Positions 57,126 to 64,000 of a stretch of 64,000 nt of DNA are shown piece after piece (the stretch's first letter is position 1; every line of letters starts with the position of its first letter). Location: NCBI GenBank assembly GCA_003439945.1, contig QVRM01005234.1:426498-490497 (forward strand), given 5' to 3'. Made by a program: the position numbers and the translations under genes. Origin of the DNA: Dermanyssus gallinae (Eukaryota; Arthropoda; Arachnida; Mesostigmata; Dermanyssidae). The notes under the pieces are model-generated. The model did not search any database and had not been told where the DNA came from. It saw only the letters and a program-made list of their open reading frames with translations.

Positions 57126-58901
57126 TTGGATGAGGCAGAGCGACAACCGTACAAGTGGCTCCGCCGACAGGGATCTCCCACCTGCCCTATCAACTCATCG
57201 GCGCTCATCTCCCACTTCAGCCGCATGTTTGCGTCGGCCGACATCATCCCGCGCGGCATCCTCCACTACGAAGCGGCCTGGGACGAGAAAACAATGCTGC
57301 TACGGGATTCACTCTCCGCAGAGTTTTCTCTCACCGAGGTGCTTGGCGCCATGCAACGACTCCGTCTTAACAAGCCCGCCGGTCCCGACCAAGTCCGTAA
57401 TGAGCACCTCAAGGAGGCCATGGTACTTGCTCCTTGCTGGACCGCCCTTTTCAACGCTAGTCTGCGCGAAGGTCGCCTCCCCAGCGACTGGCAGAGTGCT
57501 CATCTAGCAGTCATCCCGAAGGGAAAGGGCAACCCCAGAGAGCCCAGCTCGTGGCGTGGGATCGCCAAAAAGAGCTGCTGCTACAAGCTGCTCTCTGCCA
57601 TCCTCACCGCCCGCCTGTCTCACTTCCTCGAGGCTCTCGGCGCCATCCCGAAAGAGCAGCACGGTTTCCGCGCAGGCAGGTCCACACTGACTGCGTGTGA
57701 GATTCTGCTGGCCAGAGTTCGGGGAGTGATGCAGTCTAGGCACGCCAAGCAATTCCTGTACGCCGTCTTTGTGGATTTCCGTTCGGCCTTTGATGGAGCT
57801 CCCAGAGACAAGATTATCTTCAAGTTGGGTGAAGCGGGCATGCCTGCCAACATCCTCCAGCTCATCGGGGCAATCCTGCAGGAAAACCCGATCACCATAC
57901 AGGATGGGGTGGATGAGTTGTGCCCCTTTGTGCAAACGACGGGAGTCGCGCAGGGGGACAACTTAAGCCCGCTGCTGTTTTCCATCCTGCTCAACGATCT
58001 TCCGCGACGCATCGTGGGCACTCGAGAGTCCGTCCGCCCAGACATTCTGCTATACGCAGACGATCTCGCGATATATGGAACAAGCCGATTCGAGGTGCAG
58101 CAGAGCCTAGCAAGGCTCGAGCAGTACGTGGCGGATGTAGGACTCGAGATCAACATCGGCAAGACCAAGGCCATGAAGTTCCGTAAAGCTGGTCGACTTG
58201 CAAGCAGCGATGAGCTACGGTTGTACTCCACACCACTGGAGTATGTCAACAACTTTCCATATCTTGGCCTCTCTCTCCCGACCTCCGGTACGTCGTTTAC
58301 GGAGCACATCGCCGAGAGGGTCAGAAAAGCCCTCGTAGCAGGCGTCGGAATTGAGAAACCCACGCTTCTCTCCCTTTACGCGGCGCTAAAACTTTTCAAC
58401 CTTAAGATCGCGCCCACGGCATCCTACGGCATACAGCTCATTTGGGAGAACTTGAGCGTGGCCCAGCTCGCGAGGCTTGATCGAGTGAAACCCGCCTTTC
58501 TCAAGCGAGTGCTCGGCCTCCACACGTCATGCAGCAATCGTCTGGTCTATTTACTCGCCGGTACCCCGCTTTTCATAGAGGACCTGCAACGCCAGTTCCG
58601 GTTGCCGGAAACACAAGCCTACAGGGACTTTATCTGTCAGTGGGAGGTGAGATTGTCAGACGTGGACCCCGACTTCTTTAGTACGGGTGCAATGACAAAG
58701 AATGCATGGAAGGGACTGCATCGCACCAACCGAAGTGTGGTAGTGCGCTATGCAGTGCATGGCTTCCACCATGTTCTCTGTAATACTCAAGGGTACCATG
58801 AGCCGACAGAAGAATGTATCTGTAACAGGTGTGGGAGAGCTTGTGGGAGATATCATGCGGGGGAGTGCCCCAGAGTTGAATCACTGGTCAGGCTGGCTTA
58901 G
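57126..58901 (+). CDS. Retrotransposon reverse transcriptase with C-terminal zinc knuckle
   Basis: A 591-codon open frame. RT blocks in order: LRLNKPAGPDQVRNEHLK (79-96), AVIPKGKGNPREPSSWRGIA (128-147), QHGFRAGRST (178-187), YAVFVDFRSAFD (212-223), TTGVAQGDNLSPLLF (271-285) and the catalytic LYADDLAIY (309-317). A primer-grip region follows (INIGKTKAMKF), then the thumb (LDRVKPAFLKRVLGL). The C-terminus has Cys/His residues C566, C569, H577 and C581, a zinc knuckle. All three catalytic aspartates (217, 311, 312) are present. The real protein would begin upstream, in a frame now shifted, and carry an endonuclease; both are lost. I choose 57126 only because it is the first Met in the frame. It could still encode an RT domain but not a mobile element by itself. 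Confidence 0.8.
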   Translation: MDEAERQPYKWLRRQGSPTCPINSSALISHFSRMFASADIIPRGILHYEAAWDEKTMLLRDSLSAEFSLTEVLGAMQRLRLNKPAGPDQVRNEHLKEAMVLAPCWTALFNASLREGRLPSDWQSAHLAVIPKGKGNPREPSSWRGIAKKSCCYKLLSAILTARLSHFLEALGAIPKEQHGFRAGRSTLTACEILLARVRGVMQSRHAKQFLYAVFVDFRSAFDGAPRDKIIFKLGEAGMPANILQLIGAILQENPITIQDGVDELCPFVQTTGVAQGDNLSPLLFSILLNDLPRRIVGTRESVRPDILLYADDLAIYGTSRFEVQQSLARLEQYVADVGLEINIGKTKAMKFRKAGRLASSDELRLYSTPLEYVNNFPYLGLSLPTSGTSFTEHIAERVRKALVAGVGIEKPTLLSLYAALKLFNLKIAPTASYGIQLIWENLSVAQLARLDRVKPAFLKRVLGLHTSCSNRLVYLLAGTPLFIEDLQRQFRLPETQAYRDFICQWEVRLSDVDPDFFSTGAMTKNAWKGLHRTNRSVVVRYAVHGFHHVLCNTQGYHEPTEECICNRCGRACGRYHAGECPRVESLVRLA

Positions 58902-59394
58902 TGACCGTGTTTTTATGTATAATATTTGACTATATACCTAACAAAGGTGATTAATAAATGAATATGTCAGGATGAAGAGTTAAAATCAACAGATATATGT
59001 ATAAAGTAGTGACTGGCTGGTTAAGTCGGTTATTTTTTATTTTCCTTATTAAAATTCTTCAAATGCAGCAAACGTTAACCTATAAGGGCGAAGTCATGCT
59101 AGACGTTCGGCAGCGCTTCCTTGTAACCTAAACGTATGGTACCAAACGCCGTTCACAGACGAAACTTCAGACGTAACATAACGTACAACAGAAGATCTAA
59201 TATCGTGCAAGCTAACCTAGTGTCGTCTGCATTGTGTGACGGATCTGTTCGACGGATTGCTGCGAAGCTGAAGCGCGACATTAGAGACGTGCAGAGTTAC
59301 CTACCAACTGTCAAATTTCCATGAAAAAGAAACGACAAATACCAACCAAAACTGCTGTGCACAGCAAAGCAACGAAATAAGCATGGTCGTATTA

Positions 59395-59627
59395 GCAGTA
59401 CAAATCGTCGTCGTCGTCGTTGCTGTTGTTGTTCACATTGTTATTACTGTTAGTGTTGTTGTTCACATTGTTATTACTGTTAGTGTTGTTGTTCACATTG
59501 TTATTACTGTTAGTGTTGTTGTTCACATTGTTATTGGTGTTGTTATCGTTGTTCACATTGTTATTACTGTTGTTGTTCACATTGGTAGTGCTATTGGTGT
59601 TGTTGTCGTTGTTCACATTGTTATTGC

Positions 59628-59664
<37 letters not shown>

Positions 59665-60245
59665 GATGTTTACATTGTTCTTGCTGTTATTGCTGTTGTT
59701 GTTATTGGCGTCGTTGTCGTTCACACTGTTGTTGCAGCTGCTGTCGTTGTTGTTGTTGTTGCAGCTGCTGTCGTTGTTGTTGTTGTTGCTGTTGTTGTTG
59801 TTTCTATTGCTGCAGCTGCTGTCGTTGTTGATGTTGTTCACATTGTTATTACTGTTTGTATTGTTGTTCACATTGTTATTACTGTTAGTGTTGTTGTTCA
59901 CATTGTTTTTGGTGTTGTTATCGTTGTTCACATTGTTATTACTGTTGTTGTTATTGTTGTTCACATTGTTATTACTGTTGTTGTTATTGTTGTTCACATT
60001 GGTAGTGCTATTGGTGTTATTGTCGTTGTTCACATTGTTATTGCTGTTGTTGTTGATGTTTACATTGTTATTGCTGTTGTTGCTATTGTTGTTATTGGCG
60101 TCGTTGTTGTTCACACTGTTGTTGTTGCAGCTGCTGTTGTCGTTGTTGTTGTTGCAGCTGTTGTTGTTGTTGTTGTTGTTGCTGCTATTGTTGCAGCTGC
60201 TGTCGTTGTTGTTTTTGCTGCTGTTGATATTGTTCACATTGTTGT
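59395..60245. repeat. GTT-rich higher-order minisatellite
   Basis: Three exact 30-bp units (GTTCACATTGTTATTACTGT plus TAGTGTTGTT) at 59431-59520 are followed by degenerate units. A larger block of about 400 bp is repeated: 59431-59838 and 59839-60245 share, in order, the CACATTG units, GGTAGTGCTATTGGTGTT, GATGTTTACATTGTT, TTATTGGCGTCGTTG and GCAGCTGCTGTCGTTG. Long Val/Leu and Asn frames over it are artefacts. Confidence 0.9.
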
Positions 60246-60249
60246 TATC

Positions 60250-61075
60250 CTCGTCATTCGTAGCAGTGGTCGAAGTTGTAATATAGTAGTAGAAGTAGTA
60301 GTAGTAGGTTCACCAACATCAGCAGCAGCAGTAGCAGCACCAATCGCCGCAGCAGCTCATTTTGCTTCACGATCGAAGGACTATTTCGTTTTATAATGCA
60401 GCATCATCATCATTCTCATTCCGGGAGGAAAGCCGGCGGGCACAAGCACACAGATCTAGTGGATTGGTCTAACCAGTCTATGTATGTCTGGTCAGCACAT
60501 ATATGTGTATGTATGTATGGTCGATGGTCTTGGTGGTGCATCTGTTTGCAACAACCACTGTTCCAGGCCGCGTCGAAGGCCGCCACCACCGCTTTTCCCA
60601 GCCGCCGAACTCAACAGCTGTCATGGTTGTCACCCACCCGCCCGAGCGATTGTGGCTTTTGGGGCTCGTGGCGAATAGCAGTCAGCTCCCGCAGCAAATC
60701 GAACAGCAGAGTGGAGCAGATGGAGCCTTTATCGTCGTAGTCGAATAACAACAGAGGCAACCGGCAGGCGGTCGGTCGTCTTCATCGCCGCACCACGAGA
60801 ACACGTACAGTAGCAGATGCATTTGGCATCGTCATCGTCGTTGTTGTAGTAGACGTTCTTGCTGTTCGGTTGTCGCCGTAACAGCAGAGCGGACGAGGAG
60901 AGAAAGAGTATCGGTGTGAAGCGATTTCGTGCTCAGGTCTATATAGCTGGATATGCAACGAACCAACCAGCCAGCCAACCAACCAACCAATCAGCCAGCC
61001 AACGATCAGCGGCTGCATATTGCTTTGGACGACGCGTACAACGTGGCCACAGTAGAGCGGGACGGACAGGAGAGC
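60250..61075. other. Spacer between two arrays of opposite orientation
   Basis: Contains AGT and CAG patches (60283-60345), a CAT patch (60402) and a CAAC/AGCC-rich stretch at 60958-61000. Short frames, no recognised domain. Confidence 0.4.
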
Positions 61076-61079
61076 GGGT

Positions 61080-61397
61080 TGCTCCTCGCTACAACAGCAA
61101 CACCAAGAACGCCAACAGCAGCAAATGCAAGAACAGCATTATTAACAAGACCGAGAACAACAACACCGACAACAACAACAACAACAACAACAACACCGAC
61201 TACAACAACAACAACAACGACAACAACATCAACATCAACAACAACAACAACACAACAACAACACCGATAACAAAAACAACGAAAACGACAACGACATCAA
61301 CACCAACAACAACACCGACAACAACAACAACGACGACGACAACAGCAACAACGCCGACAACAAAAACAACGAAAACGACAACGACATCAACACCACC

Positions 61398-61431
<34 letters not shown>

Positions 61432-61989
61432 CCAACAACAACAACAACAACGATGACGACAACAGCAACAACACCGACAACAAAAAACAACGAAAACGGC
61501 AACGACATTAATGCCAACAACAACACCAACAAGAACACCGACAACAACAACGACGACAGCAGAAACAACACCGACAACAAAAACAACAAAAACGACATTG
61601 ACATCAACACCAACAACAACAACAACGACAACAGCAACAACACCGACAACAAAAACAACGAAAACGACAACGACATCAACACCGACAACAACAACAATGG
61701 CAACAACACCGACAACAACAACAACAACAATGACAACAACAATGACAACAACACCGACAACAACACCGACAACAACAACATCAACAACACCGACAACAAA
61801 AACAACGAAAACGACAACGACATCAACACCAACAAGAACACCGACAACAACAACGACGACAGCAGAAACAACACCGACAACAAAAACAACAAAAACGACA
61901 TTGACATCAACACCAACAACAACAACAACAACGACAACAGCAACAACACCGACAACAAAAACAACGAAAACGACAACGACATCAACACC

Positions 61990-62029
<40 letters not shown>

Positions 62030-62256
62030 CGACAACAGCAACAACACCGACAACAAAAACAACGAAAACGACAACGACATTAACACCGACAACAACAACA
62101 ATGACAACAACAATGGCAACAACACCGACAACAACAACAACAACAACAATGACAACAACAATGACAACAACACCGACGACAACAACAACAACATCAACAA
62201 CACCGACAACAAAAACAACGAAAACGACAACGACATCAACACCAACAAGAACACCG

Positions 62257-62287
<31 letters not shown>

Positions 62288-62444
62288 CGACGACAACAGC
62301 AACAACACCGACAACGAAAACAACAAAAACGACATTGACATCAACACCAACAACAACACCGACAACAACAACGACGACAACAGCAACAACACCGACAACA
62401 AAACAACGAAAACGACAACGACATCAACACCAACAAGAACACCG

Positions 62445-62487
<43 letters not shown>

Positions 62488-62945
62488 CGACGACAACAGC
62501 AACAACACCGACAACAAAAACAACGAAAACAACAACGACATCAACACCAACAACAACACCCACTACAACAACAATGACAACAACACCGACAACAAAAACA
62601 ACGAAAACGACAACGACATCAACACCAACAAGAACACCGACAACAACAACAACAACAACGACGACAACAGCAACAACACCGACAACAAAAACAACAAAAA
62701 CGACAACGACATCAACAACACCGACAACAACAACAACGAAACGACAACGACATCAACACCAACAACAACAACAATGACAACAACAATGACAACAACAATA
62801 ACAACAACACCGACAACAACAACAACGACAACAACATCAACAACACCGACAGCAAAAACAACGAAAACGACAACGACATCAACACCAACAACACCAACAA
62901 CGACGACGACAACACCGACAACAACAATGACAACAACAAAAAAAG
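61080..62945. repeat. AAC-rich higher-order satellite array
   Basis: Built of AAC, ACG and ACC triplets. A marker segment (ACACCGACAACAAAAACAAC, then GAAAACGACAACGACAT) recurs about 16 times at 70-150 bp intervals, for example near 61348, 61472, 61644, 61788, 61948, 62046, 62198, 62506 and 62586. Blocks of several markers are themselves repeated (about 61505-61680 and 61815-61985). The 572-codon Thr/Asn frame across it exists because all units are multiples of three; I do not call it a gene. Confidence 0.9.
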
Positions 62946-63264
62946 ATGAACATGATTCAATCAATCACACTCGGCCAGCCGGCCGGTTGGCCACAAGGGC
63001 AAGCCGTACGGCGATTAATATGTACGTGAACTGTACATACTCTGACTTGAGGACTTAGTCTATTGAACTTAGACTAGCCGAGTACGTAAGGAATGAAAAC
63101 ACGATCGCCTGCTGTCACCAGTAGAGTGGCTTGCTGACTCTCTATGTCCGCTGTATTTATTGCCCCTCAGATTGTTCTCGAATGTGGTAGAATCGATTCG
63201 GTCCGAGTAGACGCTTTCATTGAATCGTCTGGACGCTTCTCGCACCTTCTCCTGCCTACTCCTT

Positions 63265-63447
63265 CTACCGAACATCCGCCCGCAAGTGGCGCCGAGCCGT
63301 ACCGTCGAAATGCTTGAACAACGTATAGCCTGTTTCGTTTTTCACGTCCGTCTTGCGGACTTGATCGAAATGTCTCTTAACCGTGCCGAGTTCGGGCGAC
63401 TGTACTAATGTGCCTTCTTCCAAGTATCTGTACGACACTGGATACAC
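63265..63447 (-). pseudogene. Ty3/gypsy Pol C-terminal tail
   Basis: A short frame contains VSYRYLEEGTLVQSPELGTV, then KRHFDQVRKT, then a tail. The GTVKRHFDQVR segment matches the (W)RRHxDQ(L/M)R motif at the end of gypsy-type Pol proteins. It is separated from the integrase frame by stop codons. Confidence 0.5.
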
Positions 63448-63549
63448 AACACTTGTCTTTTTTTCTGTAGTCTCGGACTGCCACAGACTACCCCACGCTG
63501 AATCGAGAGACCCTCTCAGCTGGCTTCGCTGGTACTTGTCGCTTCTCTT

Positions 63550-63894
63550 TTAGCTGGGATATGCAATCACGAATCTGTCGTCCGAGAAATAAAAATGCGG
63601 GGCTTTTTCCCGTAGCTTCTGAAGGCTGGTTTCTGAGACGTTGAAGAAATGCATTAAACTCTCTGGGTTTCTTTTCGGCAATCCAACTTTCTTAAGACCT
63701 TTCTTTATAGTCTGTACTGCTCTTTCAGCTTGTCCGTTGGTTGTTGGGTGAAATGGTGCAGAACGGCGGTGTTCGCTACCCATCGTTTCTGCCAGGAATG
63801 TCGTAAATTCATAACTGCAGAATCCGGTAGCATTATCCGAGACGAGCTGTAGGAGAAACCCGTAGCGTGCAAAACACTCGTCTAATTTCGCCAT
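63550..63894 (-). pseudogene. Ty3/gypsy-like integrase catalytic core (partial)
   Basis: A 114-codon frame includes FARYGFLLQLVSDNATGFCS, then YEFTTFLAETMG, then HRRSAPFHPTTNGQAERAVQ and TIKKGLKKVG. This is the second half of a retroelement integrase: the D in SDNA and the E in NGQAERAVQ are the second and third residues of the D,D-35-E triad. The first aspartate and the N-terminal zinc domain would lie beyond 63927, where the AAC array replaces them. The usual region after the core is shortened and the frame ends early at 63550. Ty3/gypsy is favoured over BEL by the NGQAERAVQ form, but this is by eye. Confidence 0.75.
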
Positions 63895-63927
63895 CGTAGC
63901 CCGACTTGATGTAGAATTGACGCTAAA

Positions 63928-64000
63928 AACAACAACAACGACGACAACAGCAACAACACCGACAACAAAAACAACGAAAACGACAACGACATCAACACCA
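63928..64000. repeat. AAC-rich satellite array, continuation
   Basis: Resumes after the gypsy fragment with the same marker (ACACCGACAACAAAAACAAC, then GAAAACGACAACGACAT) found in 61.1-62.9 kb, and runs off the window. Confidence 0.9.

Larger units (their letters stand above)
56640..58985 (+). mobile_element. APE-type non-LTR retrotransposon, 5'-truncated, recent
   Basis: Starts without an endonuclease, in the linker before RT, and ends after a 3' UTR with AATAAA at 58953-58958. GC content of the coding part is clearly higher than its flanks. The RT frame has no stops over 591 codons, in contrast with all other retroelements here, so the insertion is young. A relic of the same family lies inverted against its 5' end, and another lies at 16.2-17.6 kb. 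Confidence 0.8.
63060..63927 (-). mobile_element. Ty3/gypsy-like LTR retrotransposon fragment, inside the AAC array
   Basis: On the minus strand it runs from the integrase core (63894) through a short Pol C-terminus (ending 63265) into what is probably the 3' LTR region. The gag, protease, RT and RNase H parts are absent. At 63928 the AAC array resumes, so the 5' side is cut off at the array. A TATA-like AATAAATACAGC near 63165 (minus) would suit an LTR promoter, but no second LTR is in view. Confidence 0.65.

Noticed and set aside
57620..58363. 247-codon minus-strand frame
   Set aside because: Antisense to the RT coding region, Ser/Arg-rich with no motif.
59383..60396. Frames of 281-337 codons (poly-Val, poly-Leu, poly-Asn)
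   Set aside because: Products of the GTT array; all frames are open because units are multiples of three.
60859..62577. 572-codon Thr/Asn-rich frame resembling a mucin or low-complexity protein
   Set aside because: Follows the AAC array exactly and lacks unique coding sequence or conserved ends.

Overview
The window is eukaryotic nuclear DNA, most likely from an arthropod and possibly a mite or other arachnid; the species cannot be fixed from sequence alone. The evidence is nuclear-type tRNA genes, R1-like, CR1/jockey-like and R2-like non-LTR retrotransposons, a tRNA-derived SINE, a mariner-like foldback element, a Ty3/gypsy remnant, and very many (TA)n, (AAT)n and (AAC)n microsatellites. 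I found no intact host protein-coding gene. Most long open frames are shadows of microsatellites. A possible decayed receptor fragment near 50.1-50.6 kb is the only host-like protein signal, and it is weak.

Layout. 2.2-3.6 kb holds two 5'-truncated copies of an R2-type retrotransposon with a restriction-enzyme-like (REL) endonuclease. They stand head to head, and all their outer and shared ends lie in (TA)n tracts. A 96%-identical palindrome centred on (TA)n follows at 3.63-3.91 kb. 5.7-5.9 and 33.8-34.0 kb carry two copies of one SINE family. 6.3-8.3 kb is simple sequence. 11-13 kb has R1-like fragments next to (TA)n. 16.2-17.6 kb is a decayed endonuclease/RT element. 22.0-22.3 kb is a second kind of retroelement endonuclease domain. 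24.7-26.1 kb is a 5'-truncated, poly(A)-tailed R1-like element. 27.7-30.0 kb holds two CR1/jockey-like relics, and 36.5-37.9 kb another R1-like relic. 40.86-41.00 kb is a closely spaced tRNA-Glu/tRNA-Gln pair, and 43.29-43.37 kb is a tRNA-Leu. 45.2-46.4 kb is a foldback element with TA target duplications and a 75-bp mariner-like element nested in one arm. 50.8-51.9 kb is another R1-like relic. 56.3-59.0 kb has an inverted RT relic followed by a long element whose RT frame is open for 591 codons. 59.4-64.0 kb is a GTT-rich array, then an oppositely oriented AAC-rich higher-order array that contains a Ty3/gypsy fragment.

The window therefore reads as intergenic or intronic DNA shaped by retrotransposons and microsatellites. 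The most interesting theme is the repeated association of retroelement ends and palindromes with (TA)n tracts. The only genes I would call functional with good confidence are the tRNAs. All family assignments come from motifs read by eye and have not been checked by database search.
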